From Enterobacter asburiae (lineage in GTDB: Bacteria; Pseudomonadota; Gammaproteobacteria; Enterobacterales; Enterobacteriaceae): a stretch of DNA of 64,000 nt. Below, piece by piece: positions 41,338 to 53,125 of the stretch. Below the pieces are notes generated by a model. It worked only from the letters and a program-made list of their open reading frames with translations. It ran no database searches and was not told the DNA's origin. Within the stretch, counting starts at the first letter, position 1; each line of letters opens with the position of its first letter. The stretch covers positions 4,092,001-4,156,000 of the forward strand of contig NZ_AP019632.1 of the NCBI RefSeq assembly GCF_007035645.1, written 5' to 3'. The translations under genes and the position numbers were made by a program.

Positions 41338-42306
41338 TTGTTAAACGCATTTAAACTTTCGCTTCAATACATTCTGCCAAAACTGTGGCTCACTCGCCTG
41401 GCGGGCTGGGGCGCAAGCAAACGCGCGGGCTGGCTGACCAAACTGGTCATCGACCTTTTCGTAAAATATTACAAGGTCGATATGAAAGAGGCGCAGAAGC
41501 CGGATACCGCCAGCTACCGCACCTTCAACGAGTTCTTCGTACGCCCGCTGCGTGACGAAGTGCGCCCGCTGAACACCGACCCTAACGTCCTGGTGATGCC
41601 GGCAGACGGCGTGATCAGCCAGTTGGGTAATATCGAAGACGACAAAATCCTGCAGGCGAAGGGCCATAACTACAGTCTGGAAGCGCTGCTGGCGGGTAAC
41701 TACCTGATGGCGGATCTGTTCCGTAACGGTACCTTTGCCACCACCTATCTTTCACCGCGCGACTACCATCGCGTGCACATGCCGTGTAACGGTATCCTGC
41801 GTGAAATGATTTACGTCCCGGGCGACCTGTTCTCCGTAAACCACCTGACAGCGCAGAACGTGCCGAACCTGTTTGCCCGCAACGAGCGCGTCATCTGTCT
41901 GTTCGATACTGAATTTGGCCCTATGGCGCAGATTCTGGTGGGTGCGACCATCGTAGGCAGCATCGAAACCGTCTGGGCGGGCACCATCACCCCACCGCGC
42001 GAAGGCGTGATCAAACGCTGGACCTGGCCTGCCGGTGAAGCGGAAGGCTCGGTGGCCCTGCTGAAAGGTCAGGAGATGGGGCGCTTCAAGCTGGGCTCTA
42101 CCGTAATCAACCTGTTTGCGCCGGGCAAAGTGAAGCTGGCTGAACAGCTCGAAAGCCTGTCGGTCACCAAGCTGGGCCAGCCGCTGGCAATCTCTACCGA
42201 AACCTTCGTGACGCCGGATGCAGAACCTGCTCCGCTGTCACAGGAAGAGATTAACGCCGAGCACGACGCCAGCCCGCTGGTTGACGACAAAAAAGACGAA
42301 GGCTAA
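41338..42306 (+). CDS. psd: Psd, phosphatidylserine decarboxylase proenzyme
   Basis: A 322-residue inner-membrane enzyme that makes phosphatidylethanolamine. The self-cleavage site LGST (near residue 253) produces the pyruvoyl group on the alpha chain. The start is TTG 41338, with TGGAGG a few bases upstream, matching the E. coli start and length. It is followed after 19 bp by mscM, so the two are co-transcribed. Confidence 0.96.
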   Translation: MLNAFKLSLQYILPKLWLTRLAGWGASKRAGWLTKLVIDLFVKYYKVDMKEAQKPDTASYRTFNEFFVRPLRDEVRPLNTDPNVLVMPADGVISQLGNIEDDKILQAKGHNYSLEALLAGNYLMADLFRNGTFATTYLSPRDYHRVHMPCNGILREMIYVPGDLFSVNHLTAQNVPNLFARNERVICLFDTEFGPMAQILVGATIVGSIETVWAGTITPPREGVIKRWTWPAGEAEGSVALLKGQEMGRFKLGSTVINLFAPGKVKLAEQLESLSVTKLGQPLAISTETFVTPDAEPAPLSQEEINAEHDASPLVDDKKDEG

Positions 42307-42325
42307 CAACAGAAGGATCGCTGAC

Positions 42326-45300
42326 GTGCGCCCGATTATCGTTCTACTGATGGCCTGGTGCCTCAGCATGGGGGCGTACGCAGCGACAGCCCCCGACGCC
42401 AAACAGATAACCCAGGAACTGGAGCAGGCAAAAGCGGCTAAACCCGCTCAGCCAGAGATCGTCGAGTCGCTCCAGGCTGCCCTGAACGCGCTTGAGGAGC
42501 GGAAAGGCTCTCTTGAGCGCGCTCAGCAGTATCAGCAGGTTATCGACAATTTCCCCAAACTCTCGCAGACGCTACGCGCGCAGCTCAATAATTTGCGTGA
42601 CGAACCGCGCGATGTGCCAGCAGGCATGACCTCCGACGCCCTGAACCAGGAGATCCTGCAGGTCAGCAGCCAGCTTCTGGAAAAGAGCCGCCTTGCCCAG
42701 CAGGAGCAGGAGCGAGCGCGTGAAATTGCCGACTCCCTTAGCCAGCTTCCGCAGCAGCAAACCGATGCCCGCCGCCAGCTTAATGAGGTTGAGCGTCGCG
42801 TGGGTACGCAAAGCGGCAATACGCCACAGGCTCAGGCTCAAAATCTGGGCCTGCAGGCAGAATCGGCTCGCCTGAAGGCCCTTGTCGATGAGCTGGAGCT
42901 GGCGCAGCTTTCCGCCAATAACCGCCAGGAGCTGTCGCGGATGCGCTCTGAACTCGCTCAGAAGCAGAGCGAGCAGCTGGATGCGTATCTCCAGGCCCTG
43001 CGCAATCAGCTCAACAGCCAGCGTCAGCGCGAAGCCGAGCGTGCCCTTGAAAGCACCGAACTGCTGGCGGAAAACAGCGAAAACCTGCCTGCCGGTATCA
43101 ACGAACAATTCAGGGTCAACCGCGAGCTTTCTGCCGCGCTGAATCAGCAGGCGCAGCGCATGGATCTGGTTGCCTCGCAGCAGCGTCAGGCCACCAATCA
43201 AACCCTGCAGGTTCGCCAGGCGCTCAACACCCTGCGCGAGCAGTCCCAATGGCTCGGATCATCAAACCTGCTGGGCGAAGCGTTACGTGCCCAGGTCGCG
43301 CGCCTGCCGGAAATGCCGAAGCCGCAGCAGCTGGATACCGAGATGGCCCAGCTGCGCGTTCAGCGCCTGCACTTTGAAGATCTTCTCAATAAACAGCCGC
43401 AAATCCGCCAGATCCGTCAGGCTGACGGCCAGCCCCTGACCAGCGAGCAAAACCGTATTCTGGAAGCCCAGCTGCGTACCCAGCGTGAGCTGCTGAACTC
43501 TCTGCTCCAGGGCGGGGATACGCTGATTCTGGAGCTGACCAAGCTAAAAGTCTCCAATAGCCAGCTGGAAGATGCGCTGAAAGAGGTGAACGAGGCTACG
43601 CACCGTTATCTCTTCTGGACGTCCGACGTGCGTCCGATGACCTTCTCGTGGCCGATTGAGATTGTCCAGGACCTGCGCCGCCTGATTTCGCTGGACACCG
43701 TCAGCCAGCTGGGACAGGCCAGCGTGATGATGTTTACCAGCAAAGAGACCATTTTCCCGCTGCTGGGGGCGTTGATTCTGGTGGGCTTCAGCATTTACTC
43801 GCGCAGACATTTCACCCGCTTCCTGGAGCGTTCCAGCTCCCGGGTCGGGAAAGTCACCCAGGATCACTTCTGGCTGACGTTACGCAGCGTATTCTGGTCG
43901 ATTCTTGTCGCCTCCCCGCTGCCGGTGCTGTGGATGACGCTGGGGTATGGCCTGCGGGAAGCCTGGCCCTATCCGCTCGCGGTCGCGATTGGCGATGGCG
44001 TCACCGCCACGGTGCCGCTGCTGTGGGTGGTCATGATTTGCGCCACCTTCGCGCGCCCCAATGGCCTGTTCATCACCCACTTTGGCTGGCCGCGTAATCG
44101 CGTCGCGCGCGCCATGCGTTACTACCTGATGAGCATCGGGCTGATTGTGCCGCTGATTATGGCGCTGATCATGTTCGATAATCTCAACGACCGGGAATTC
44201 TCAGGCTCGCTGGGCCGCCTCTGCTTTATGCTGATATGCGGGGCGCTGGCCATCGTCACGCTCAGCCTGAAACGCGCGGGTATTCCGCTCTATCTCGATA
44301 AATCCGGCAGCGGCGAAAACATGTTCAACCGGCTGCTCTGGAACCTGCTGCTTAGCGCGCCGCTGTTTGCGATGCTGGCAGCCGCGGTGGGCTATCTGGC
44401 AACCGCGCAGGCGCTGCTGGCGCGGCTGGAAACCTCGGTGGCCATCTGGTTCCTGCTGCTGGTGGTGTACCACGTGATCCGCCGCTGGATGCTGATCCAG
44501 CGCCGCCGTCTGGCCTTTGACCGAGCCAAGCATCGCCGGGCGGAGATCCTCGCCCAACGCGCGCGGGGTGAAGAAGAGCCAAACCACGTCAACAGTACGG
44601 AAGGCACAACGGAAGCGGACGAGGTCGAACTGGATCTGGATGCCATCAGTACCCAGTCCCTGCGCCTGGTTCGTTCCATCCTGATGCTGATTGCCCTCCT
44701 GTCGGTGATCTTCCTGTGGTCAGAGATCCACTCCGCGTTTGGCTTCCTGGAGAACATCTCGCTCTGGGACGTGACGTCTACGGTGCAGGGCGTGGAAAGC
44801 CTGGAGCCGATTACCTTAGGGGCGGTGCTGATTGCCATTCTGGTGCTGATCATCACCACGCAGCTGGTGCGCAACTTCCCGGCGCTGCTGGAGCTTGCGC
44901 TGCTGCAGCATCTGGATTTAACGCCGGGTACAGGCTATGCGATTACGACCATTACCAAATATCTGATCATGCTGTTTGGCGGGCTGGTTGGCTTCTCAAT
45001 GATCGGTATTGAGTGGTCGAAGCTGCAGTGGCTGGTGGCGGCCCTTGGTGTAGGGCTAGGTTTTGGTTTACAGGAGATCTTCGCCAACTTCATCTCTGGC
45101 CTGATCATTCTGTTCGAAAAACCGATCCGTATTGGCGATACCGTAACGATCCGCGATCTGACCGGCAGCATCACGAAGATCAACACCCGTGCGACGACGA
45201 TCAGCGACTGGGATCGGAAAGAGATCATCGTGCCAAACAAGGCGTTTATCACCGAGCAGTTCATCAACTGGTCGCTGTCAGACTCCGTTACCCGCGTGGT

Positions 45301-45649
45301 GCTGACGGTACCGGCGCCGTCGGACGCCAACAGCGAAGAGGTCACCCAGATCCTCTACACTGCCGCTGAGCGCTGCTCGCTGGTAATCGACAACCCAGCG
45401 CCGGAAGTATTCCTTGTGGATTTACAGCAGGGGATCCAGATTTTCGAGCTGCGCATCTACGCCGCCGAAATGGGACACCGTATGCCGCTGCGCCATGAGA
45501 TCCACCAGCTGATTCTGGCGGGCTTCCGCGAGCACGGTATTGATATGCCGTTCCCGCCGTTCCAGATGCGTCTCGAAAGCCTGGACGGGCGTAAAACGGG
45601 AAGAACGCTGACGTCAGCGGCGCGTACGCGCCCGGCGGGAAGTTTGTAA
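42326..45649 (+). CDS. mscM: MscM (YjeP), miniconductance mechanosensitive channel of the MscK type
   Basis: A 1107-residue inner-membrane channel: signal sequence (about 1-20, ending GAYAA), a long periplasmic coiled coil rich in Gln, Leu and Arg (about 20-460), roughly eleven membrane helices, and the MscS-like pore and beta domain near the C terminus (LGVGLGFGLQEIFANFISGL; KPIRIGDTVTI). GTG 42326 is preferred over the in-frame ATG 42218, which lies inside psd; AAGGA precedes it and the length equals E. coli MscM. Confidence 0.95.
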   Translation: MRPIIVLLMAWCLSMGAYAATAPDAKQITQELEQAKAAKPAQPEIVESLQAALNALEERKGSLERAQQYQQVIDNFPKLSQTLRAQLNNLRDEPRDVPAGMTSDALNQEILQVSSQLLEKSRLAQQEQERAREIADSLSQLPQQQTDARRQLNEVERRVGTQSGNTPQAQAQNLGLQAESARLKALVDELELAQLSANNRQELSRMRSELAQKQSEQLDAYLQALRNQLNSQRQREAERALESTELLAENSENLPAGINEQFRVNRELSAALNQQAQRMDLVASQQRQATNQTLQVRQALNTLREQSQWLGSSNLLGEALRAQVARLPEMPKPQQLDTEMAQLRVQRLHFEDLLNKQPQIRQIRQADGQPLTSEQNRILEAQLRTQRELLNSLLQGGDTLILELTKLKVSNSQLEDALKEVNEATHRYLFWTSDVRPMTFSWPIEIVQDLRRLISLDTVSQLGQASVMMFTSKETIFPLLGALILVGFSIYSRRHFTRFLERSSSRVGKVTQDHFWLTLRSVFWSILVASPLPVLWMTLGYGLREAWPYPLAVAIGDGVTATVPLLWVVMICATFARPNGLFITHFGWPRNRVARAMRYYLMSIGLIVPLIMALIMFDNLNDREFSGSLGRLCFMLICGALAIVTLSLKRAGIPLYLDKSGSGENMFNRLLWNLLLSAPLFAMLAAAVGYLATAQALLARLETSVAIWFLLLVVYHVIRRWMLIQRRRLAFDRAKHRRAEILAQRARGEEEPNHVNSTEGTTEADEVELDLDAISTQSLRLVRSILMLIALLSVIFLWSEIHSAFGFLENISLWDVTSTVQGVESLEPITLGAVLIAILVLIITTQLVRNFPALLELALLQHLDLTPGTGYAITTITKYLIMLFGGLVGFSMIGIEWSKLQWLVAALGVGLGFGLQEIFANFISGLIILFEKPIRIGDTVTIRDLTGSITKINTRATTISDWDRKEIIVPNKAFITEQFINWSLSDSVTRVVLTVPAPSDANSEEVTQILYTAAERCSLVIDNPAPEVFLVDLQQGIQIFELRIYAAEMGHRMPLRHEIHQLILAGFREHGIDMPFPPFQMRLESLDGRKTGRTLTSAARTRPAGSL

Positions 45650-45662
45650 GGTAAGCGGGGCA

Positions 45663-45684
45663 ACCCTCTCCCGCGGGAGAGGGT
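45663..45684. repeat. CCTCTCCC/GGGAGAGG palindromic repeat, copy 5
   Basis: A 22-bp perfect palindrome (ACCCTCTCCCG and its complement) lies exactly in the 44-bp gap between the convergent ends of mscM and epmA and probably stops both transcripts. Confidence 0.75.
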
Positions 45685-45693
45685 AAACTGCCG

Positions 45694-46671
45694 TCAGGCG
45701 CGATCTACGGTAAACGCAATCACATCGCCAAGCTGCTCTGCGCCCAGGGCCAGCATCACCAGACGGTCAACACCCAGCGCCACGCCGGAGCAATCCGGCA
45801 GACCTGCTTTTAATGCTTCAAGCAGATTAACATCAATAGGCTGCTGCGGCAGACCGCGCGCGGCGCGCTTGCGGTTATCCTGCTCGAAGCGCTGCTGCTG
45901 CTCGCGGGCATCCGTCAGTTCGTGGAAGCCGTTCGCCAGCTCGATGCCTTTGTAATAGACCTCAAAACGCTCTGCGACACGATGATCTTCGGTACTGATC
46001 TGCGCCAGCGACGCCTGGCTTGCCGGGAAGTGGTAGACAAAGGTCGGACGATCCTTGCCAATCTGTGGTTCTACGCCGAAGGTGAACAGCAGCTGCAGCA
46101 GCGTGTCGCGATCCTCTTCGGTGTCCGCCACGTTGCTCAGATCCAGTTTTGCCGCCACTTCGCGCAGCTGGGTTTTGTCCGCCGACAGCGGATCGATTTC
46201 CAGATGGCGCTGGAAAGCCTGCTGATAGGAGAGCGTTTCGGCTTCTGAGCAGTCCAGGACCTGCTGCAGCAGATCGTCCACCTCATTCATCAGGCGGTAC
46301 ATATCATAATGCGGGCGGTACCACTCCAGCATGGTGAATTCCGGGTTGTGGTGACGACCCATCTCTTCATTACGGAAGCTCCGGCACAGCTGATACACCG
46401 GGCCACACCCCGCCGCCAGCAGGCGTTTCATGTGGTATTCCGGGCTGGTCATCAGATACAAATTCATGCCCTGAGAGTGGCCGGGGCCAACAAAACGGGT
46501 TTCAAACGGCACCAGATGAATATCCGTTACCGTTGCCTGACTCATGCACGGCGTTTCCACCTCCAGGACTCCGCGGTCGGCAAAGAAACGGCGGATCTCC
46601 GCCATAATTGCAGCGCGTTTTAACAGATTAGGGATGGATGCGCTCGGCTGCCAGGTGGCCGTTTCGCTCAT
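45694..46671 (-). CDS. epmA: EpmA, EF-P lysine lysyltransferase
   Basis: A 325-residue class II lysyl-tRNA-synthetase paralogue lacking the anticodon-binding domain. It attaches (R)-beta-lysine to K34 of EF-P. Class II motifs: motif 2 [18 protein letters not shown] and motif 3 [20 protein letters not shown] 46671 gives [10 protein letters not shown] and the E. coli length. Its partner enzyme EpmB and target EF-P are at 55389 and 54782. It is convergent with mscM; yjeMNO of E. coli are missing between them. Confidence 0.95.
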   Translation of the reverse strand: MSETATWQPSASIPNLLKRAAIMAEIRRFFADRGVLEVETPCMSQATVTDIHLVPFETRFVGPGHSQGMNLYLMTSPEYHMKRLLAAGCGPVYQLCRSFRNEEMGRHHNPEFTMLEWYRPHYDMYRLMNEVDDLLQQVLDCSEAETLSYQQAFQRHLEIDPLSADKTQLREVAAKLDLSNVADTEEDRDTLLQLLFTFGVEPQIGKDRPTFVYHFPASQASLAQISTEDHRVAERFEVYYKGIELANGFHELTDAREQQQRFEQDNRKRAARGLPQQPIDVNLLEALKAGLPDCSGVALGVDRLVMLALGAEQLGDVIAFTVDRA

Positions 46672-46981
46672 GAGTTGTTCTCCGATTTCAGACAAGGGCA
46701 CGAAGTCTACTCGTTAGCAGGGGCAGAGACAAATTTTGCGCAGTAAAAAAGGGCATTTCATTTAGGTGAACTTTTTCGTGACGTATTTCATCAATCTTCA
46801 TGATAAATCGCCGTACAGAACAGCAAAAAAATCGAACACGTCAAATTTCCCTGACATCTACACGGTTATACTGTTTTACCCATAAAGGAGCAGTGGAAAC
46901 GCTTTCGCAATCGTCCTTTTGGACGGGTGAACTACCTTTAGTGTGTCGCGTTGCGAAATAACAAAAATCTGGAGGAATGTC
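46672..46981. other. Divergent 310-bp control region of epmA and frdABCD
   Basis: No coding frame is convincing. The right half holds the frd promoter with an FNR site; the left half must hold the epmA promoter. A further AT-rich segment around 46790-46806 (TTCATCAATCTTCATGAT) has FNR- or NarL-like words but no clear site. Confidence 0.6.
46831..46844. promoter_or_regulatory. FNR site of frdABCD
   Basis: ATCGA, 4 bp, GTCAA; read on the other strand TTGAC-N4-TCGAT, close to the FNR consensus TTGAT-N4-ATCAA. Its centre is 32 bp upstream of the centre of the -10 hexamer TATACT at 46867-46872, which puts it at about -41.5, the class II activation position. This mirrors the E. coli frd promoter. 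Confidence 0.75.
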
Positions 46982-48772
46982 GTGCAAACTTTTCAAGCCG
47001 ATCTTGCCGTAATAGGCGCTGGCGGGGCTGGATTACGTGCTGCGATTGCTGCAGCACAAGCTAATCCCAACGCTAAAATCGCATTGATTTCAAAAGTCTA
47101 TCCAATGCGTAGTCACACAGTGGCAGCAGAAGGAGGATCCGCCGCCGTTGCGCAGGATCATGACAGCTTTGAATACCATTTCCACGACACGGTTGCAGGG
47201 GGCGACTGGCTTTGCGAACAGGATGTCGTTGACTACTTTGTGCATCATTGTCCAACGGAAATGACCCAGCTTGAACAGTGGGGATGTCCGTGGAGCCGCC
47301 GTCCTGACGGCAGCGTCAACGTTCGCCGCTTTGGCGGTATGAAGATTGAACGCACCTGGTTCGCCGCCGATAAAACCGGCTTCCACATGCTGCACACCCT
47401 GTTCCAGACCTCCCTTCAGTTCCCACAAATTCAGCGCTTCGATGAACATTTCGTCCTCGACATTCTGGTTGATGACGGGCAGGCGCGTGGCCTGGTGGCG
47501 ATGAATATGATGGAAGGCACGCTTGTCCAGATCCGCGCCAACGCGGTAGTGATGGCGACGGGCGGTGCGGGTCGCGTTTATCGTTATAACACCAACGGCG
47601 GCATCGTCACCGGTGACGGCATGGGCATGGCGCTCGGTCACGGCGTACCGCTGCGCGATATGGAGTTCGTCCAGTATCACCCAACCGGCCTGCCGGGCTC
47701 CGGCATTCTAATGACGGAAGGCTGCCGCGGTGAAGGCGGTATTCTGGTCAATAAAAACGGCTACCGCTATCTGCAGGATTACGGCATGGGCCCGGAAACC
47801 CCGCTCGGCGAGCCGAAGAACAAATACATGGAACTCGGCCCGCGCGACAAAGTCTCTCAGGCCTTCTGGCACGAGTGGCGCAAAGGCAACACCATCTCCA
47901 CGCCGCGCGGCGATGTGGTCTATCTCGACCTGCGTCACCTTGGCGAGAAGAAACTGCTGGAACGTCTGCCGTTCATCTGCGAGCTGGCGAAAGCTTACGT
48001 CGGCGTCGACCCGGTGAAAGAGCCGATTCCGGTGCGTCCTACCGCGCACTACACCATGGGCGGGATCGAAACCGACCAGCAGTGCGAAACCCGTATTAAA
48101 GGCCTGTTCGCCGTCGGCGAGTGTTCCTCCGTGGGTCTGCACGGCGCCAACCGTCTCGGGTCTAACTCGCTGGCAGAGCTGGTCGTCTTTGGCCGCATGG
48201 CGGGCGAGCGCGCGATGGAGCGGGCAGCTACCGCAGGTGAAGCCAACGGTGCCGCGCTGGATGCGCAGGTCGCAGACGTTGAAAAACGCCTGAAAGATCT
48301 GGTGAACCAGGAGGGGAACGAGAACTGGTCTAAGATCCGCGACGAGATGGGCCTGTCGATGGAAGAAGGCTGCGGTATTTACCGTACGCCAGAGCTGATG
48401 CAAAAAACCGTCGACAAGCTGGCGGAACTGCAGGAGCGCTTCAAGCGCGTACGCATCACCGATACCTCCAGCGTATTCAACACCGACCTGCTCTACACCA
48501 TTGAGCTGGGCCACGGTCTGAACGTCGCGGAATGTATGGCGCACTCTGCGCTGGCGCGTAAAGAGTCGCGTGGGGCCCACCAGCGTCTGGACGAAGGCTG
48601 TACCGAACGTGACGACGTCAATTTCCTGAAACACACTCTCGCCTGGCGCGATGCAGATGGCACCACACGTCTGGACTACAGCGACGTGAAAATCACCACG
48701 CTGCCGCCGGCTAAACGCGTGTACGGTGCAGAAGCAGAAGCCGCCGAGAAGAAGGAGAAGGCGAATGGCTGA
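46982..48772 (+). CDS. frdA: FrdA, fumarate reductase flavoprotein subunit
   Basis: A 596-residue FAD-containing catalytic subunit that reduces fumarate to succinate in anaerobic respiration. FAD motifs: [17 protein letters not shown] and the covalent flavin His in [14 protein letters not shown]; active-site HPTGLPGSG and the helical [16 protein letters not shown] are present. The start is GTG 46982, 6 bp after GGAGGA. It is six residues shorter than the E. coli protein, in the variable C-terminal tail. Confidence 0.96.
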   Translation: MQTFQADLAVIGAGGAGLRAAIAAAQANPNAKIALISKVYPMRSHTVAAEGGSAAVAQDHDSFEYHFHDTVAGGDWLCEQDVVDYFVHHCPTEMTQLEQWGCPWSRRPDGSVNVRRFGGMKIERTWFAADKTGFHMLHTLFQTSLQFPQIQRFDEHFVLDILVDDGQARGLVAMNMMEGTLVQIRANAVVMATGGAGRVYRYNTNGGIVTGDGMGMALGHGVPLRDMEFVQYHPTGLPGSGILMTEGCRGEGGILVNKNGYRYLQDYGMGPETPLGEPKNKYMELGPRDKVSQAFWHEWRKGNTISTPRGDVVYLDLRHLGEKKLLERLPFICELAKAYVGVDPVKEPIPVRPTAHYTMGGIETDQQCETRIKGLFAVGECSSVGLHGANRLGSNSLAELVVFGRMAGERAMERAATAGEANGAALDAQVADVEKRLKDLVNQEGNENWSKIRDEMGLSMEEGCGIYRTPELMQKTVDKLAELQERFKRVRITDTSSVFNTDLLYTIELGHGLNVAECMAHSALARKESRGAHQRLDEGCTERDDVNFLKHTLAWRDADGTTRLDYSDVKITTLPPAKRVYGAEAEAAEKKEKANG

Positions 48773-49499
48773 GATGCAAAAAATGAAGGTTGAAGTGGTG
48801 CGCTACAATCCGGAAGTGGACGCCGCACCGCACAGCGCTTTCTATGAAGTACCTTATGACGAGCAAACCTCCCTGCTGGATGCGCTCGGCTATATCAAAG
48901 ATAACCTGGCGCCAGACCTGAGCTACCGCTGGTCCTGCCGCATGGCAATCTGCGGCTCCTGCGGCATGATGGTCAACAAGGTGCCGAAGCTGGCCTGTAA
49001 GACCTTCCTGCGCGAGTACACCAAAGGCATTAAGGTCGAAGCGCTGGGCAACTTCCCGATTGAACGCGATCTGGTGGTCGATATGACCCACTTTATCGAA
49101 AGCCTGGAAGCCATTAAGCCGTACATCATCGGTAATCCGCGCACGCCGGATCAGGGGCCAAATACCCAGACGCCGGCTCAGATGGCGAAATATCATCAGT
49201 TCTCCGGCTGCATCAACTGCGGCCTGTGCTACGCAGCCTGTCCACAGTTTGGCCTGAACAAGGAGTTCATCGGCCCGGCCGCCATTACCCTGGCACACCG
49301 CTATAACGAAGACAGCCGCGACCACGGCAAAAAAGAACGTATGGCGCAGCTTAACAGCCAGAACGGCGTCTGGAGCTGTACCTTTGTGGGTTACTGCTCC
49401 GAAGTGTGTCCGAAGCACGTCGACCCGGCCGCCGCAATTCAGCAGGGTAAAGTAGAAAGCTCGAAAGACTTTCTTATCGCTACCCTGAAACCACGCTAA
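48765..49499 (+). CDS. frdB: FrdB, fumarate reductase iron-sulfur subunit
   Basis: A 244-residue subunit carrying three clusters: [2Fe-2S] in [15 protein letters not shown], [4Fe-4S] in [12 protein letters not shown] and [3Fe-4S] in CSEVCPKH. It passes electrons from menaquinol in FrdCD to FrdA. ATG 48765 overlaps the frdA stop by 8 bp, so translation is coupled. Confidence 0.96.
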   Translation: MAEMQKMKVEVVRYNPEVDAAPHSAFYEVPYDEQTSLLDALGYIKDNLAPDLSYRWSCRMAICGSCGMMVNKVPKLACKTFLREYTKGIKVEALGNFPIERDLVVDMTHFIESLEAIKPYIIGNPRTPDQGPNTQTPAQMAKYHQFSGCINCGLCYAACPQFGLNKEFIGPAAITLAHRYNEDSRDHGKKERMAQLNSQNGVWSCTFVGYCSEVCPKHVDPAAAIQQGKVESSKDFLIATLKPR

Positions 49500-49509
49500 G
49501 GAGTGCATG

Positions 49510-49905
49510 ATGACGACTAAACGCAAAGCCTATGTGCGGCCTGTGCCGTCCACCTGGTGGAAAAACCTGCCGTTTTATCGCTTCTATATGCTGCGTGAAG
49601 GCACGGCGGTACCGGCGGTCTGGTTCAGTCTTGAGCTGATGTACGGCGTTTTTGCCCTCAAGCATGGCCCGGAAGCCTGGGCCAGCTTTGTCGGTTTCCT
49701 GCAAAACCCGATCATTGTTGTTCTGAATCTGATCGTGCTCGCGGCCGCGCTGCTTCATACCAAAACCTGGTTTGAACTAGCGCCAAAAGCGGCGAACATC
49801 ATCATAAAAGACGAGAAAATGGGGCCAGAGCCGGTGATTAAAGGGCTCTGGGCAGTGACGATTCTGGTCACTGTGGTCATTCTGTTTGTCGCACTGTTCT
49901 GGTAA
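49510..49905 (+). CDS. frdC: FrdC, fumarate reductase membrane subunit C
   Basis: A 131-residue membrane anchor with three hydrophobic helices that, with FrdD, binds menaquinol. ATG 49510 ([11 protein letters not shown]) is preferred to the ATG three bases earlier by comparison with E. coli; GGAG lies nearby. It begins 10 bp after frdB. Confidence 0.95.
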   Translation: MTTKRKAYVRPVPSTWWKNLPFYRFYMLREGTAVPAVWFSLELMYGVFALKHGPEAWASFVGFLQNPIIVVLNLIVLAAALLHTKTWFELAPKAANIIIKDEKMGPEPVIKGLWAVTILVTVVILFVALFW

Positions 49906-49915
49906 GGAGACTACT

Positions 49916-50275
49916 GTGATCAATCCAAATCCAAAACGTTCTGACGAGCCGGTCTTCTGGGGCCTGTTTGGCGCAGGCGGCATGTGGAGTGCCATCATCG
50001 CCCCCGTCATCATTCTGCTGGTCGGCATTATGCTGCCGCTGGGGCTGTTCCCGGGCGATGCGCTGAGCTACGAGCGCGTACTGGCGTTCGCGAGCAGCTT
50101 TATCGGCCGCGTGTTCATCTTCCTGATGATCGTCCTGCCGCTGTGGTGTGGCCTGCACCGTATTCACCATGCGATGCATGATCTGAAAATCCATGTACCG
50201 AGCGGTAAATGGGTGTTCTACGGTCTGGCGACCATCCTGACCGTGGTGACGCTGATTGCCGTGGTCACCATCTGA
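49916..50275 (+). CDS. frdD: FrdD, fumarate reductase membrane subunit D
   Basis: A 119-residue membrane anchor with three helices; [13 protein letters not shown] holds conserved histidines near the quinol site. The start is GTG 49916, 6-7 bp after AAGGAGA, and gives the E. coli length. It closes the frd operon and is followed by a strong terminator that meets the end of ampR. Confidence 0.95.
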   Translation: MINPNPKRSDEPVFWGLFGAGGMWSAIIAPVIILLVGIMLPLGLFPGDALSYERVLAFASSFIGRVFIFLMIVLPLWCGLHRIHHAMHDLKIHVPSGKWVFYGLATILTVVTLIAVVTI

Positions 50276-50282
50276 CGCTTCA

Positions 50283-50310
50283 GGCCCGCCACCCGGCGGG
50301 CCTTTTATTT
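50283..50310 (+). terminator. Terminator after frdD
   Basis: GGCCCGCC (50283-50290), loop ACCC, GGCGGGCC (50295-50302), then TTTTATTT. In E. coli this hairpin also serves as the ampC attenuator; here ampR lies between, so it only ends frd and overlaps the 3' end of ampR. Confidence 0.9.
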
Positions 50311-51180
50311 CTGCATCTTCCCCACCAGCCACTGGGCAAACTCGCGCATTGCGGGCGTTTCTGTCCGTGACTGTAGTCTTGTGAGCCAGTAGCTGCCGAG
50401 GTCAATCTGCGTTGCAAACGGCTGCACGATGCGTTCGCTGCTGAGTAAATGGGTAAACATGTCGACAGGCGCAATGGCAATCCCTACGCCTGCCTGCGCG
50501 GCTTCCAGCATGGTCACGGACGAATCAAACACCATCACCCGGTGCGTCGGCGAGGGAGGATGTTCACCCGCTGCCTGCATCCACGCAGCCCACTCATCGC
50601 GCCGGTAGGAGCGCAGCAGGGTAAACTTCAGGATATCTGCCGGGCTTTTTAGACAGGAGGCAATGTCAGGCGTACAGAGCGGAGACAGCGGCGCAGGGCA
50701 AAGGAATTCAGCATCGGTTCCATGCCACGCGCCGCCACCGTAGCGAATGGCGTAATCAAGCCCTTCAGCCGCCGGGTCGACGCGATTGTTATGGGTGGAA
50801 AGCTGAAGATCAATATGCGGATAGCAGCGGCGAAAGTCCGCAAGCTCAGAGAATAAAACCCCCGTAGCAAAGGTTCCTACCACACCTATTTTGAGCTTCT
50901 CCTGAGCGCGCTGGCTGGCAAAGCGATCCAGCATTCCGGCGATACGATCGAACGAGTCATTCAGCACCGGCAGCAAATTCTCGCCTTCGGTGGTCAACAT
51001 CAGCCCACGCGAAACGCGGACAAACAGCTGGCAATTAAGGTGCTGCTCCAGCGCCTTTACGTGCTGGCTAATCGCGGAATGGGTGACGTTCAGCTCGATA
51101 GCGGCATGCGTAAAACTGAGATGCCTGGCGGCTGCTTCAAACGCCCGCAGGGAATTAAGAGGGAGATAGCTGCGCGTCAT
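50305..51180 (-). CDS. ampR: AmpR, LysR-type regulator of the AmpC beta-lactamase
   Basis: A 291-residue LysR protein. The N-terminal winged helix reads LSFTHAAIELNVTHSAISQH (residues about 21-40); the effector domain includes RYGGGAWHGTDAEF and SSVTMLEAAQAGVGIAIAP. It represses ampC when bound to UDP-MurNAc-peptide and activates when anhydro-muropeptides build up. It is divergent from ampC with a 132-bp control region, the standard inducible arrangement in Enterobacter; E. coli lacks this gene. Confidence 0.96.
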   Translation of the reverse strand: MTRSYLPLNSLRAFEAAARHLSFTHAAIELNVTHSAISQHVKALEQHLNCQLFVRVSRGLMLTTEGENLLPVLNDSFDRIAGMLDRFASQRAQEKLKIGVVGTFATGVLFSELADFRRCYPHIDLQLSTHNNRVDPAAEGLDYAIRYGGGAWHGTDAEFLCPAPLSPLCTPDIASCLKSPADILKFTLLRSYRRDEWAAWMQAAGEHPPSPTHRVMVFDSSVTMLEAAQAGVGIAIAPVDMFTHLLSSERIVQPFATQIDLGSYWLTRLQSRTETPAMREFAQWLVGKMQK

Positions 51181-51210
51181 GGTCTCGTCCGTTAGAAAAA
51201 TTAACAGCTA

Positions 51211-51252
51211 ATGCTAAATTTAACCGTTTGTCAGCCATAGTCAAATCCAACA
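51211..51252. promoter_or_regulatory. AmpR operator between ampR and ampC
   Basis: The segment contains GCTAAATTTAACCGTTTGTC and the nearby TCAAATCCAAC, resembling the known AmpR footprint of Enterobacter and Citrobacter, which includes LysR-type T-N11-A half-sites. It lies about 60-100 bp before ampC and 30-70 bp before ampR. Assignment is by recall of the footprint. Confidence 0.65.
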
Positions 51253-51309
51253 GACTACAGCGGTCTGACGGGCCCGGACACTCCCTTGAACTGCTATTAC
51301 GGAAGATAA

Positions 51310-52458
<1,149 letters not shown>

Positions 52459-52462
52459 AACA

Positions 52463-52523
52463 TTGCCGGGTGGCGGCTTTGCCTAACCCGGCCTACAAAA
52501 TTCACGGGGTGACCACCCGGCGA
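52463..52523. repeat. REP-type element after ampC
   Basis: TTGCCGGGTGGCGGCTTTGC followed by AACCCGGCCTAC, with a partial inverted arm GGTGACCACCCGGCG. It lies between ampC and blc. Confidence 0.75.
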
Positions 52524-52561
52524 AACACACCGCACAAAAACCACATTTTCCTTGCCGTCAT

Positions 52562-52571
52562 CTACACTTAA
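52562..52571 (+). promoter_or_regulatory. Candidate sigma-S -10 element of blc
   Basis: CTACACTTAA is close to the stationary-phase -10 word CTACACTTAA/CTATACTTAA and sits 24 bp before the blc start. E. coli blc is sigma-S dependent; the site here is inferred from that. Confidence 0.5.
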
Positions 52572-52594
52572 CAAAAAACAGTAAGGAAACTCCT

Positions 52595-53125
52595 ATGCGC
52601 ATTCTGCCTGTTATCGCCGCGGTGACAGCCGCGTTTTTAGTGGTTGCCTGCAGTTCCCCTACCCCACCTCCAGGCGTTACCGTCGTCTCGCCTTTTGATG
52701 CACAACGCTTCCTTGGAACATGGTATGAAATCGCGCGCCTCGACCATCGGTTTGAGCAGGGCTTAGAGAAGGTCACTGCGAATTACAGCCCGATGGATGA
52801 TGGCGGTATTCAGGTGATCAACCGGGGCTATAATCCCGATCGGGAGATGTGGCAGCAGTCGATTGGGAAAGCGTACTTCACGGGCGACCCGCGACGGGCC
52901 GCGCTCAAAGTCTCTTTCTTCGGCCCGTTTTATGGCGGCTATAACGTGATCGCGCTCGACAGAGAGTACCGTCACGCGCTGGTGTGCGGGCCGGATCGCG
53001 ACTATTTGTGGATACTTTCCCGCACGCCAACTATTTCGTCAGAAATGAAACAGCAGATGCTGGACGTCGCGACCCGGCAAGGGTTTGATGTGTCAAAACT
53101 CATCTGGGTAAAACAGCCCCATTAA
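52595..53125 (+). CDS. blc: Blc, outer-membrane lipocalin
   Basis: A 176-residue lipoprotein. Signal peptide with lipobox VVAC (Cys19) followed by Ser-Ser; the lipocalin motif [11 protein letters not shown] (residues 41-51) starts the barrel, and YLWILSRTP carries the later conserved region. It binds lysophospholipids in E. coli. Its stop lies within the 3' end of convergent sugE (4-bp overlap). Confidence 0.95.
   Translation: MRILPVIAAVTAAFLVVACSSPTPPPGVTVVSPFDAQRFLGTWYEIARLDHRFEQGLEKVTANYSPMDDGGIQVINRGYNPDREMWQQSIGKAYFTGDPRRAALKVSFFGPFYGGYNVIALDREYRHALVCGPDRDYLWILSRTPTISSEMKQQMLDVATRQGFDVSKLIWVKQPH

Noticed and set aside
42218..42325. 36-residue extension of MscM into psd
   Set aside because: It lies inside psd in another frame and would remove the signal peptide from the N terminus.
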